A stretch of DNA of 64,000 nucleotides, from positions 24,945,673 to 25,009,672 of the forward strand of contig OX578279.1 of the NCBI GenBank assembly GCA_951217055.1, in the 5' to 3' direction. Below, in pieces: positions 13,901 to 23,886 of the stretch; the first letter of the stretch is position 1; every line of letters starts with the position of its first letter. A model generated the notes under the pieces. It did no database searches. It had not been told where the DNA came from and was given only the letters and a program-made list of their open reading frames with translations. This DNA comes from Gerris lacustris (Eukaryota > Arthropoda > Insecta > Hemiptera > Gerridae). The position numbers and the translations under genes were made by a program.

Positions 13901-16900
13901 ATGAGATTGAATTGTGGATTTTGGCGAGAACACTACGGAGAGAGCAAAAGGATCGACCTTTTTCAGCAGTTGAGCGTTCAGCGGCCCAATCAGAAGGTGT
14001 TATCCTAACATCAAAAACTTCTTCATTTCATCTCAATTGTATCCTGCCAGTGATAGCATGTACTGTACTGGAGGAAGAAGCTTTTTAACATTGGAATTAA
14101 TCATGTCATACCTGAGGTCACAATGGTAGAAGACCCGTCTGAATGGATTAGCCCTTATGAACATTCACAAAAATAGCAACGTGTTGAACCCGTCAAATGT
14201 TATTGACAAGTTTGCAAGTGTTCTGCCCAGACAAATGAGATTAAATTAATATGTTTTGTTGGTATTTTAGAGTAACTAGGCTAATAAATCTTGACATATC
14301 ATGACTTTTAATAAAACTTAAAATATTTGTGTTTAGTTTTTTCAGCAATTAGACTAATAAATCTAATTTATTTTATATCATGTACATAGATTGATATTGG
14401 TAAAATAAATTTATTTCTTAATTAAGTGAGAACATAATTTAATTCCTTTTAAACATCAAGTGAAAGGGATCAACACTATAAATATTTTGTAATATCATTA
14501 TGGTCAATACAATCTAAAAACTAGTTCTTTTTATCTTAACCATGTTTGTTTCTGACTTAAGAGTTAGTTATTAAAAATGCTAAAAATTCATAGATTTGCA
14601 ATTAAAAAACCAAAAATTTTCCGGGGGAGGGCCCCCGGACCCCCCTTCCTACGGGGAAAATCCTTACCCCCAGAAGCCCCCCCCAAAATATTATTCTAGA
14701 TCCGCCACTGCTTATATGATTATATGGGTGTATATGAATGTATATGATTTTTTTGTATATTTGTTAAAAAAGAGGGGAATACAAAAAAATGGCTGATAAT
14801 TATTATTATCAATCTATATAATAAAAAAGTTTTGTAAACAAACAAATGTGTCAAATGTTAAATTGTGGGAAGGGTCAAGGCAGCGACCGCTTTTCGACGA
14901 GCTAAGCGAGTAGCCACCTAGTCTTTATGAAAATTGTTTTTGTTATTATTATTATTTAATTACTGTCATTATTATGTTATTAATTAATTCCAAATATTGC
15001 ACTCAGTCACATGTTACGAATGTAAAATTTAAAATGTAAAAACAAAAAAAAATTGTAGTTGTGACTAAAGAAATAAAGAAAAAAAAAAAAACCAAGATAA
15101 ATTGATAAAAAAATGAAACCAAATATATGTATTTGTTCAGACTCCTCTTGCATTTAAAACCCCACATGACTCTTTTCATTTTAAAAAAAAAATTCACTTT
15201 AACCCCTAGTTTTTGAGGGGATGATTTTTAGGGGCTTGCTTTTTGGGTTATTTATTACACATAACATAACGGTTTCAAATGTTTTTTAAAAGGTTACAAA
15301 TTTTGTGTTGGGCACTTTCTTTTAGGGGCTTCCTTTTTAGGGTAATTTTTCTGTGTTTGGGTTATTACACATAACATAACTGATAGGTTTCAAAATTCAT
15401 GAATGAATGAGGATCCTTGTTTTTGCCTACGGACCCTAAAAAGATTACACAAATGTTTCTTTATGTCAGAGTGAGTCGATATTTAGAGTCAGAACACGAC
15501 TGGGAAACAAATTTTACATGCATGAATTCACATTAAAAAAAAATTCAAAAGAATCCTAAAAGAAGAAATTCTACAACAATCCCAAGAAAGCCATAAGAAA
15601 TATGGGGGTGGGGGATAACACAGTTGTGATGTTCTAGACAAAATTTAATAAGTTCAACTTGTTCTTAAATTTTTTCCTCCTAGAATAAAACTAGTAATGT
15701 AGGTTTTCAAATGAATGGTTTTTAATCTAGGATCAGGGATGAAGCAACTATTTGGGCCAACAGTGAGAAAGTTAAGTGCAAGAAATTAATGTAGTAGTAA
15801 TATACCAATGTAAAGCTTGGTAATGTTCATTACTTGCTTACAGCCCATGAAATAAAACAACACTTACCTATCTGAGCTACAAATCCTCCGAGGTTAAAAA
15901 AAAACGAGAAGTACACGCCAGAATAACTGGGAAACATCATAAAATTGAGTGATGACATTAAAAAAACCTTAATAGTCAAAAGATATAAAAACATGTGATT
16001 CTCGACAGCAAATCTGCAGTAGTACAGTTATTACACTTATATTTTTTAAATTAAATAATTAAAAGCATGATATTGTACAATTCACAAGCTGTCTGAGGTT
16101 TTAGTACACATGCTGAACTTAGATTTTCTGTTGTACTGCCCTCTTCATGGGAAGGGACATCTGCACCAATCTGATTCATTTCAACCAAATCAATATTTTA
16201 CATCTCAATGTACCTGACTTCTTAAAAACTCGAAAAAGGTTTAAACCATCTTAATTTAAGGATAAAATAAATAATCATTAAAGTAAGAAATTAACAGACT
16301 AGGTACATTATAAATTCTTTACAGAAAATCAAGTATGCAGGCCTGCATTCTACAATGCTCTTTTTAAAGAAGTTTCATTTCATGTGAAAGGGGTTGTTTC
16401 CCATTGTATTTTCTAAATCAAAAGGCAGATAAAAGGTCCTTGGGGTTGTATTGTCCTCTATTAATCAAGTGTTTAACCTTTATGAATGGGAATAGTAAAC
16501 TGAAAGCATAAAAAAGTCTATATTCTTGAAAAGCGGCTTTTAAGACAATCAAATGATTTTTTAAGTACTTCTTATATTGTTTGTTTCGTGAGCCTCTAAA
16601 CATTGATATACAAGTAACCTTTCAAAAAAACTATAACAAAGCCAATTGACCTTTTATAGTCGTGCCAAATTAAAGCAACCAATCTAATGATATATAAGTT
16701 ACTCTTACATAATTTAAATAATTCGTTTTGCAAGTTTTAAACTTGGCTCGACAAAAACATAAAATAAAGGTATGAAGCAGATACTAATGATTTATATTAT
16801 TTTGACACTTCACAATATACTCAGATAATACACACATTATCTCAGTAATAAACATGTCTAGGCAACATTTAAAGCATTTAAAACAACAAAATATTGGAAT

Positions 16901-19900
16901 TACTAACCTGATTTTTTTCTATGATTCTATTTAACATAATGATAGCTTTACATTTCTGCTCCCATATCATAAGCCAAAAATGACCCGTAGTGCTCCGTAG
17001 TGGCCCTTGTGTCAGAATGTAATGTCTTTTGGCTCTTTCGATCTAAAAGAAAGGTGAAATTACAATAAATAAATCTGTTTATAGTGACCCCTATACTAGG
17101 GTAATAGGTTCGAAACATTGGGATTCACACAATCTCAAACCAGAAGTTCTAGTTATATAACTCTCTGTGACTGATTAGAAAAAGTAACGAGACTTTAAAT
17201 TGCTCCAGTATGATAGATTACAACCCAAAAGCCCCCCTGTAAATGAGGACTAGGACTTGAGACCTGCTGTGTTTAATATATTTAGCAGGTTGGTTGTGTT
17301 TAAGTACTTTCAAGTGGCCACAACTAGAGATGTAAAAAACGGGTTTTTTTTTAACATAAAATGTGTTTTTCTTCATGTTTTTGGCACTTCTTTAGATTGT
17401 TACTCCCCTTATAAAAAAAACAGAGGGGAGTAACAATCTATAGAAGGTATATGGAATGTACTTCTTTAGACTGTTACTCCCCTTATAAAAACAGAAGGGT
17501 GATATTCCTTTGTCCCAAAGTACACTGGACTAAACATCGCTTTGTCTTAATAGTTATTTAATCAAAAACATATATATTCTAAAAAAAAACATAGGGGAGT
17601 AACAATCTAAAGAAGTACCATGTTTTTTTTTCACGAGCATGTTTTTTTTCACCGATGCTAAAGTAGGTATGTTTTTAACATAAAAGGCAGTTACTCATCT
17701 TCAAAATACCTTCAATTAATATTTTACTTTAAAAATACAATGTAAATAAGTCCAATAGTTTTTTTTTAACATTCTAACATAAATATTTTTTATGGAAAAA
17801 AAAAAAAATAAATACTTGTCATAATAATCTCCACCACTAACATAGTCGAATAAATTAACTAATTTTTATTGCCAACTTTTTGATTTTGTACTATAAAAAT
17901 TTACTCAAATTTTATTAATAAGTCAATAATATATACTTGTTTACAATATTTTATTTGATAATAAGATTATATATACTCGTATTATATAATAAATCATACT
18001 ATGTAATTCTATTTGAACTCATTAAACAAACTGGACTTCAAACTATTATGATTTTTTTTTCTTTTTTAAATAAAAGTTAGTTTCACCCTGGCCATCAGTG
18101 GAGGATGAACTGATTAGATTTTCTAACCATTTTACAGATTAAATAATTTAATTCCTATTAACCGGAGCTGTTTCGTCGGGAGGGGAATTATTAATATAAA
18201 ACTAGAAGTGAAAATAAAACAATTCCAATTACCCAGACTGATGAATATTTAATTTCGAGGTTAGATTACAAACATTAACAAAATATAATATTTAAAGGTG
18301 ATAATAACAAAAAATATAATCGAAAGTTACAAAGCTTGCGGACTGTATTTATTAAGGATATTAATTACAAATGATGGGAAATAATATAAATTTGTTCTTG
18401 AATATAAGGTATAAAAAAGGATAGCTTAAATGATAAAAGTACAATACCAGGTAAGTAGATGAAGATATAGGCATAAATTAGGATGGCAGAGATAGGATAA
18501 TTCACAGATATGATACACAAATTGATACACAGATAGATAATGTTTTAAGATATAAAAATATTAAAGATATTAAAGTCAAGATAGATAATCTAAATAAAAA
18601 GGAAAGAAAACATAATGTGATGAGTAAGTGCTATATGAGGTAATACAAAACAATGCCTAGTCAGGTTAACCAACCAGGCAAAAGAGAACATAAAAAAAAT
18701 ATCTTAAATCTAAACAAAGATTAACTAAACCAAATTATAAACAATTACGATAACTGATTATTTTTAACTAACTACAAGATTAAACAGGAGCCAATATCTG
18801 AGGACAATATCATTTCCAAGATATTGTGCAACCGCACTTCATGGAATTTTGTTTCTTATAACAGAGTTTAATAACCATTCTCAATATTTAAGCTCATTAT
18901 ATAATAAAAATTAGTTTAAAAAATGCAACTGAAAAACAAACGTGAAATGTAAAAAAAAAACGAGGGGCTTGGTTTTTTTTTTGTTTTTTTTCATTTACAT
19001 CTGTAGCCACAATCCTCCCCCTACCCAATGTCCATTGAACTGAACTCCTTACTAACCATAATAAGAACCCTTAAGACAAATATGAACAAAATATACCTTT
19101 CACTGCTCGCCTTACAGCTTTGGTTCTCACCTTTACTAAATTTGCATTGATGTAATCAACTTGTCCTTTAGAAAGAACAATTCTGCTATGGTCATAAGGG
19201 CTAACATCTCTATACCTATTTAGATTTTTATTATTATTCTTGGTAGCAGCATGAGTTGTAAAGTCATTTTTCAAGCTGTCGGTCTTTATATCCTGCAAAT
19301 AAAATAAAAAATCAAATAAAAAAAGGGCAACAAGCTATCACCTAAGTAAAATATGTTAAATAGGGGTTTTACACTTGAATACTTTATTGTGACAAAGAAT
19401 ATGTAATGGCAATTATCAGAGTTACAAATTTAATTAATGTTAATTTCAAAAATATTCATTAGTTGTTTTGACGGAGATTTTGTGGTACTTAGAAAAAATC
19501 ATATTGTAAATGAAACACAATAATTTTTAAAAAATCAGTTTATTGTCTACCATAAGAATTTAAAAATACAAATATATAGACCGGTTTCGACTGGTTTAGA
19601 TAAAATAAAAATTAAAACAAAAATTTATACTTTCTAAAACACTGTCATCTTCAGTTGACTGATTTATAAAGACTGCGTTGATTTTCTAATTTAAACTAGG
19701 AACTTAGGGTAATGTGTGGGTGGGGATATAACGGTATAGGGTTTAAACTATACCGTTACTTGTTTAAACCCTATACCGTTATATCCCCACCCACACATTA
19801 CCCTAAGTTCCTAGTTTAAATTAGAAAATCAACGCAGTCTTTATAAATCAGTCAACTGAAGATGACAGTGTTTTAGAAAGTATAAATTTTTGTTTTAATT

Positions 19901-22900
19901 TTTATTTTATCTAAACCAGTCGAAACCGGTCTATATATTTGTATTTTTAAATTCTTATGGTAGACAATAAACTGATTTTTTTAAAAATATTAGTAACTGT
20001 GTAACTTTTTTATTTCCCCTTTAAAAATATTGTGTTTCTTTTCAAAAGTGTCAACAGTTAAAATAAAAAAATATGGATAACTAAACAAAAAAAAAATTGA
20101 AGTGCGTAAAAAACGCAGGCTATGAACCCTGACCTTAAAGGACAGTGAACAGGATGGGCCGTAGTGGGTCGCATCGCAAAAACCCTTGGGATTCAATGAG
20201 CACCAGTGTTATGTTGATATACTTTTAATCGTTATTATTATTTCATATTCCTGTAGGTGCTCTGGCCCCTCACAAATACATTGGGAGCGGTAGAAGGAGC
20301 ACTTATTACACTATAAAGACGCTAGGTACTTTTGACACATCTATCGTTTTCCTTTTAAGTTGGAAGATTGTACTACACTGGCGCAGCACTGATGCAATAG
20401 TATATTGATATGAGGGCCGATTTTTCTTTTTTATAATTGACTTGTCGGCACTTTGGGAAATTTCCCGTCTTCCCGGTGCCTCCATCCGTCCGTCTCTAGA
20501 GTATGCGCACTTTAATAGTTCATTTCATATTATATTCTCCAATTGTTTTGTTTATGTTCACTCTGAAATGTCTTACTTTCATGAATTAAAATATTCTATT
20601 CATAAACTCAACAAAGTTTTTAAGAATGCCAGCCAGGGCAAACAGTTTACAAAGTTAAAAAATCTAAATAGCCCTCATATTTGGGATCCATAAGGCTCAT
20701 AACAATCCTGTATTTTAGTTTTAGTAGTCAATAAAACATTTGTTTGTATACATTTAACTGAATTAGAAACATTAACTGTAAAATTATAGAAAAAAAATTA
20801 TCAAATATATGCTATTGATTGCTTGGGGGAGACTTCCAAGTCTCCCCCAGCAGCCAAAAAGGGAGATTAATTACATCAGCAATGTAATACCGTGCTTGCA
20901 TACTGCAATAATCATTCACACAAATTGTGGAGATTAATTAATAGGTATGTATTCATTTTATAAAAATTGTACAGTTAGTGTTACATAAATGACTACATTT
21001 TATTTTGAAAAAAAAAATTATAATTATTAAATATATCATTTAATTAATCCCCTCCATTGAGTAATTTAGAGACTTAAGTGTCTCTACACTGTTTTTTTTT
21101 TTTTTTTTTTTTTAATATTTACAGTTAATATTTAAAAAAAATTGCTTCATTTATTTTTAAAGAATTTTATTGACCCATGATTGTTTTGTTTACCCATTTG
21201 TTATGATTAAATGTGAGGGCGAAATACAGCTATTCAGAAGATAAAATGTAAATTTTATTTTAGCTTCTAAAAAATACTCAAAGTCCAAATAAGGAACATT
21301 TTTTTATCCCAAAATACTAACCATGATGGAAAAAATAATACCTACTGAAAACTGAAAGTAAAGTAATAGAGACGCCAAAATAGAAATATAAACAATTAGG
21401 GTATAACTATTATTATAGTTATAACATACACCTTTGTCTGTAAAAAATTTCTGCACATGTTGTAATATTTGTACTCAATAAGTACCTGCTTTAACCCTCG
21501 GGTGCACGCGGTCTATACAGAAACGAGGAGGCACGGACCCCTGATAGGACTTAATCTGTTTCATATGCCCACACAACGGGTAAAATAAATATAAACTTGA
21601 AATCATTTTAGCAAAATATTATAAAACATATTTAAATTGGTTTTATTATTTTATTAATTTATAAAATACCGTTGTTTAGCCTCATAGTTTATAAGCACAA
21701 AATTAGTCAGTCTCAATTATAATTTTCATTTTTTTTATCTTTTCTGTGTATTTTTATTATTTTATTTAGTTTATAATTATATAATTCAGGTACCATATTA
21801 ATTTATTTTGTATTATATGCATAAATTTCACTAATATTAGCGTAATACTAAAATTTAAGTGAAAGTGGCGCGGGTACCCTGTCAGGACAATATGGGCACA
21901 GAATTGAAGTATAATCACATACGATATCTAACAGTGATTGATTCTCTTGATAAAAGCAAGAAATGTAGCAAGAAAAATCCCTATTTTCCAATTGCACCCA
22001 CATCTATCTCAATTTTTTTCCAATTGCACCCACATCTATCTCAATTTCACAGTTATATCTCAAATTTAGGTCTCACAGGACCGGGCGTTCCCGAGGGTTG
22101 ATATGGGGAACTATTTTTACAATTCTAGGACTATCTCAGAACCGATTCACTTCTTGTTGGAACACGGGGCTAAAAGTTCCTTACTGTTTTAAAGAGTACA
22201 TGATCTGCATTCCGCATCTTTGTTGTGGAACCAACCTAATATTCATTAGTAGTATACGTCATTAACGTAACTAATCTATAATTTTTTAATTTAACTATAG
22301 GTTAATAAAATTTAACTATAGGTTAATAAAAATTTAACTATAGCCTAGTGGTGATATAAAAAGTATTAAGCTATTAAAATAAACCATTTGAAATGTAACA
22401 TAAATTTAGTCAGTGATGTTAACAAAAGGAGTGAACATTAGTGAATCTATTAACTGACTAGTTCTGATTAAGAGGCAGCATTTTTAAAGTTAAGTATCTT
22501 CAGTCTTCTTGGACAGCAAATATCTCATTTGAGACCCTGATAATGACTGAAATAAACTAGGGGTTCTTTCTGTAAGAGCTTAACTATTAAAACGAACTTA
22601 ATTATTATATGTTATCTGCACAAGAATATTTCTTAGAGTATTCTAGAAGTAATAAAATCATAATCAAAAGTAAGTAATTGAACTAGCAACAACTCATACA
22701 TAAAGAAGAATTATAAAACAATCTTAAGGGATCACATCCCTCTACAACCGCAGTCCTGGTTCAATTCTCCGAGAAACGAGACATGTTACTCATCTAGTAG
22801 TTGTGTAAAGCAGTTGATCTATCAACCTTTTTTTTTTTATCAAGAAATGCTGCTTTGATCAGGAAAATAAAAGAAAAAAAAGAGGAGTCGGATATTCCAT

Positions 22901-23886
22901 AGTCTCAAAGCATGTGCAACAAATTTAGGAATTAAATTACCTAAATATAAAGTTATGCCCAATTGAAGCAATTTGAATAAATTAAGTTCTGCTTGAATGA
23001 TACATATATTTGATAATATAATCTGGATTTTAAATACTTTTTAATGGTGAAAGCACTAATAAAATGAAATAGAGCAACCGTGTGAACATAAATGTGTCAA
23101 GATCCTTTCCCTACTTACATCCTCAATAACAAATTGTATTGCTAGCATAGACCTTTGCACTTTCATTAGCGAATCGAGCTTCTAACTAATAACGTTAATC
23201 TGATCTGTACCAAAAGAAACGATTTAAAGATAAAAGGTTTCTGCTTTATGTAACTAAGACAGTGAGAAAACAGGCACTTCAGCATTTACACTTAACACAT
23301 CAAACCACTGGTAACAAAATAATAATTGCCTAGCACAGATTTTGGCCATGGAGGTTTTAATTATAACTTTATAATACTGATATGATTGGCGTAATATATT
23401 ATTTAGCACAAGGTTTTCATTTTAAGCTTTCATAAGAGTTGACAAAAGATTCTTAATAAAAAAAAATGTTGCGAATAATATGAAATATACACGAAATTAT
23501 TTACAACTTTTAAAATGCAATTTGAATGATGTCCTTTTTAACTGTTATTTCAAAACCATGCCGATAAAAGGCCCTATCTTACCCAACATTTATTTTATTT
23601 CTGTGGTATGGATTAACCAATCATACCTCCCCAGAAGGGTTTAATTAGATTTTCTAAAATAACGAAGTAAATAAACATTAGCATAGTGTAACTATTACAT
23701 CCGTAAAAAGGCAATAAAACAAACGTCATTGCAATTATAAAGCAATTGGATTTGAAGAGGTATCACAATAGGAAGTTGAGAATGAATCACTTTACCTACC
23801 ATAAACAACTTGGCCCACCCTTTTCTGCTGTCTATTTCAGCGAATTCCGCTTTAATATCACTAACGTCTTCCAAATCCGAATTCAT
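1707..23886 (-). CDS. Ptp61F: Ptp61F/PTPN1-like non-receptor tyrosine phosphatase (8 coding exons)
   Basis: Exons in coding order: 23886-23800, 19292-19131, 17042-16908, 10485-10352, 9807-9582, 4023-3853 (or 3865), 3578-3388, 1917-1707. The phases join perfectly and give about 438 aa (434 with the alternative donor), close to human PTP1B at 435. Visible landmarks: phosphotyrosine loop [14 protein letters not shown] (about 54-67), WPD loop WPDFGVP (193-199, general acid D195), signature [10 protein letters not shown] (C229 nucleophile, R235), Q-loop IQTHDQ (Q275). A Ser/Asp/Glu stretch and proline-rich SH3-type motifs (PPLPPRRP) follow, then a basic helix and a ~20-residue hydrophobic tail before the stop. 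The family dephosphorylates tyrosine kinases, insulin receptor and JAK/STAT components from the ER or nuclear membrane. The tail here predicts an anchored isoform. All catalytic residues are intact. In Drosophila, Ptp61F alternative 3' exons give nuclear and ER forms; a second 3' exon was not identified here. Confidence 0.95.
2594..3091. repeat. MITE-like element with inverted ends, in Ptp61F intron 7
   Basis: The ends ACTACGTTTCCATAATATTT (left) and, inverted, ATTACGTTTCCATGATATTT (right) are about 500 bases apart. CATGGAAAC recurs near both ends. No coding capacity. Superfamily undecided. Confidence 0.5.
3388..3578 (-). CDS. Ptp61F: Ptp61F-like exon 7 (acidic and proline-rich linker)
   Basis: 191 bases, acceptor TGTTTAG|GAA, donor CC|GTAAGTA. 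Encodes an acidic Ser/Asp/Glu stretch followed by PPPPPP and [11 protein letters not shown], potential SH3-binding motifs equivalent to those in the PTP1B and Ptp61F tails. Confidence 0.88.
3853..4023 (-). CDS. Ptp61F: Ptp61F-like exon 6 (Q-loop; two possible donors)
   Basis: Starts at ATG AAA GAG after TTTCAG. Encodes [20 protein letters not shown], the Q-loop and last helix of the PTP domain. The 3' boundary is ambiguous: CTT|GTAATT ending at 3853, or a GC donor CAG|GCTAGT ending at 3865. Both leave phase 0 and differ by four codons. Confidence 0.88.
4852..5221. mobile_element. pogo/Tigger-like MITE, in Ptp61F intron 5
   Basis: 370 bases flanked by TA. Ends read CAGTAGTC and, on the other strand, CAGTAGAACCCCG, the usual pogo/Tigger terminal motif. 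GATAGTCCAGACC and ATAATCTGGACG subterminal stretches fit that family. No transposase. Confidence 0.65.
5230..7860. other. Ptp61F intron 5 sequence, nothing recognised
   Basis: AT-rich intronic DNA without a clear inverted repeat, coding similarity or RNA gene. Short frames here have no supporting features. Confidence 0.4.
7881..8130. repeat. Dispersed repeat, copy 1 (inverted copy at 15135-15440)
   Basis: Shares, in reverse complement, AGGGTCCATAGGCAAAAA, a TCCCTCAAAAACTAGGGGT block, AAAGAGTCATGTGGG and GTACCCAACACAAAA-like stretches with 15135-15440. Intronic; class unknown. Confidence 0.55.
8598..8964 (-). mobile_element. tRNA-derived SINE (367 bp) with 11-bp target-site duplication
   Basis: On the minus strand the element starts GGGAACCAGCGTGGCCGAGG and carries a pol III A box (TGGCCGAGGGG) and a perfect B box (GGTTCGATCC) at tRNA-like spacing, so the head derives from a Leu/Ser-type tRNA. 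A ~270-base unrelated body follows, ending in a TACTACTTCTACT-like tail. TAGACTTCATG directly flanks both sides (8587-8597 and 8965-8975), an exact 11-bp target-site duplication. It lies in Ptp61F intron 5, in the same orientation as the gene. The short open frame within it is fortuitous. Confidence 0.85.
9582..9807 (-). CDS. Ptp61F: Ptp61F-like exon 5 (WPD loop and catalytic CX5R)
   Basis: 226 bases between acceptor TTTCCAG|G and donor CTA|GTAAGA. Carries [13 protein letters not shown] and [16 protein letters not shown]: the general-acid loop and the phosphate-binding P-loop with its nucleophilic Cys are in one exon and intact. Confidence 0.95.
9853..10120. repeat. Dispersed repeat with AGCTTTTATT ends, copy 1
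   Basis: Begins AGCTTTTATTCGTATT and ends AAATAAAAGCT, with a (CATA)n tract near 10080. A diverged copy lies at 54903-55400. Here the internal CTGCTTTAAAATTCAG at about 10047-10060 is uninterrupted; in the other copy the TTAA is occupied by a MITE. In Ptp61F intron 4/3 region. Confidence 0.65.
10352..10485 (-). CDS. Ptp61F: Ptp61F-like exon 4
   Basis: 134 bases, entering in phase 0 and leaving after two bases of an Arg codon (donor AAG|GTACTT). Starts [10 protein letters not shown], matching KCHLYWP of Drosophila Ptp61F. The middle is divergent, as in other members of the family. Confidence 0.88.
11491..11840. repeat. Foldback element with ~160-bp inverted arms
   Basis: The left arm, containing TTTACAGGTGTGTGAAA and CTTTAAGCCATATTAATTTT, is repeated in reverse complement in the right arm. 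The arms are separated by only a few bases around 11655. The right arm holds CTGATGA (11742-11748) and GAAAC (11769-11773), a hammerhead-like core (see findings). In Ptp61F intron 3. Confidence 0.75.
12141..12219. repeat. 28-bp tandem repeat, nearly 3 copies
   Basis: TTTAACAAATAG...CAAGTTCGTACAT repeats at 12141, 12169 and 12197 with few mismatches. Directly upstream of the hAT insertion. Confidence 0.75.
12238..14710 (+). mobile_element. hAT transposon relic with intact ends
   Basis: 2473 bases. Ends CAGTGGCGGATTTACGGG and, inverted, CAGTGGCGGATCTAG, followed inward by G/C runs. The flanks are an exact 8-bp direct repeat, CTTATATG at 12230-12237 and 14711-14718, the hAT hallmark. The interior holds a broken transposase on the plus strand. 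In Ptp61F intron 3, opposite to the gene. Confidence 0.92.
12560..14249 (+). pseudogene. hAT transposase pseudogene (ZMYM1-like, DUF4371 type)
   Basis: Several frames carry blocks typical of the DUF4371/ZMYM1-like hAT transposases: [10 protein letters not shown] near 12690; [20 protein letters not shown] then [13 protein letters not shown] at about 12797-12895; [16 protein letters not shown] and [13 protein letters not shown] at about 13045-13170; and a dimerisation-type tail [19 protein letters not shown] near 14140-14205, ending at TAA 14247-14249. Stops and frame changes separate the blocks, so it cannot make an active enzyme. The first catalytic acidic position reads E where D is usual (AEE for ADE). 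Confidence 0.82.
15135..15440. repeat. Dispersed repeat, copy 2 (inverted relative to 7881-8130)
   Basis: CCCCACATGACTCTTTTCAT, CCCCTAGTTTTTGAGGGGAT and TTTTTGCCTACGGACCCT match the reverse complement of the first copy. A GGGTTATT...ACACATAACATAAC block is repeated twice inside it. Confidence 0.55.
16908..17042 (-). CDS. Ptp61F: Ptp61F-like exon 3
   Basis: 45 codons, phase 0, acceptor TTTTAG|ATC, donor CAG|GTTAGT. Encodes [15 protein letters not shown] and [19 protein letters not shown], two of the most conserved PTP-domain blocks. Confidence 0.93.
17387..17620. repeat. Nested hairpins built on CTTCTTTAGATTGTTACTCC
   Basis: The 20-mer CTTCTTTAGATTGTTACTCC (one variant with C for T) occurs at about 17389 and 17461, and its reverse complement at about 17426-17444 and 17594-17612. 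Two adjacent foldbacks result. Just inside Ptp61F intron 2, about 350 bases from exon 3. Confidence 0.7.
19131..19292 (-). CDS. Ptp61F: Ptp61F-like exon 2 (pTyr loop)
   Basis: 54 codons, phase 0 at both ends, between acceptor TTTGCAG|GAT and donor AAG|GTGAGA. Carries [16 protein letters not shown] and DYINANLVK, the phosphotyrosine-recognition loop and following strand of the PTP fold. Confidence 0.93.
19522..19994. repeat. Near-perfect ~470-bp palindrome
   Basis: Two arms of about 220 bases, almost identical in reverse complement, meet around 19745-19760 (TATACCGTTACTTG). Each contains CTGAAGATGAC and CAGTCGAAACCGG. The ends read TTTTTAAAAAATCAG and CTGATTTTTTTAAAAA. About 230 bases inside Ptp61F intron 1 from exon 2. 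The near-identity of the arms suggests recent formation. Confidence 0.9.
20825..20848. repeat. Perfect 11-bp hairpin
   Basis: GGGGGAGACTT, a CC spacer, then AAGTCTCCCCC. A weaker related hairpin, TAGAGACTTAAGTGTCTCTA, lies near 21067. Possibly the inner parts of a small inverted-repeat element. Confidence 0.6.
21495..22097. mobile_element. piggyBac-type MITE (TTAA target)
   Basis: 603 bases with ends CCCTCGGGTGCACGC and, inverted, CCCTCGGGAACGCC, preceded by TTAA (21491-21494) and followed by TTGA (22098-22101), a mutated TTAA. Inside, a 29-base CCAATTGCACCCACATC... unit is directly repeated at about 21988-22046. In Ptp61F intron 1. Confidence 0.7.
22290..22343. repeat. Short tandem repeat, ~22-bp unit
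   Basis: TTTAACTATAGGTTAATAAA occurs about 2.5 times in a row. Confidence 0.7.
23800..23886 (-). CDS. Ptp61F: Ptp61F-like exon 1 (start codon)
   Basis: Encodes the first 29 residues, from ATG at 23886-23884 to [15 protein letters not shown]. It aligns with the PTP1B N-terminal helix (EFEQIDKSGSWAAIY). The donor ATG|GTAGGT leaves phase 0. No other in-frame ATG lies between this one and the upstream stop. Confidence 0.88.

Noticed and set aside
13837..14088. 83-codon plus-strand frame as an independent gene
   Set aside because: Lies inside the hAT relic, between decayed transposase blocks; parts are shifted transposase sequence.
15855..15885. tRNA-like A box (GTAGCTCAGATAGG, minus strand)
   Set aside because: No B box or T-arm follows within 100 bases. 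Chance or a decayed SINE remnant at most.
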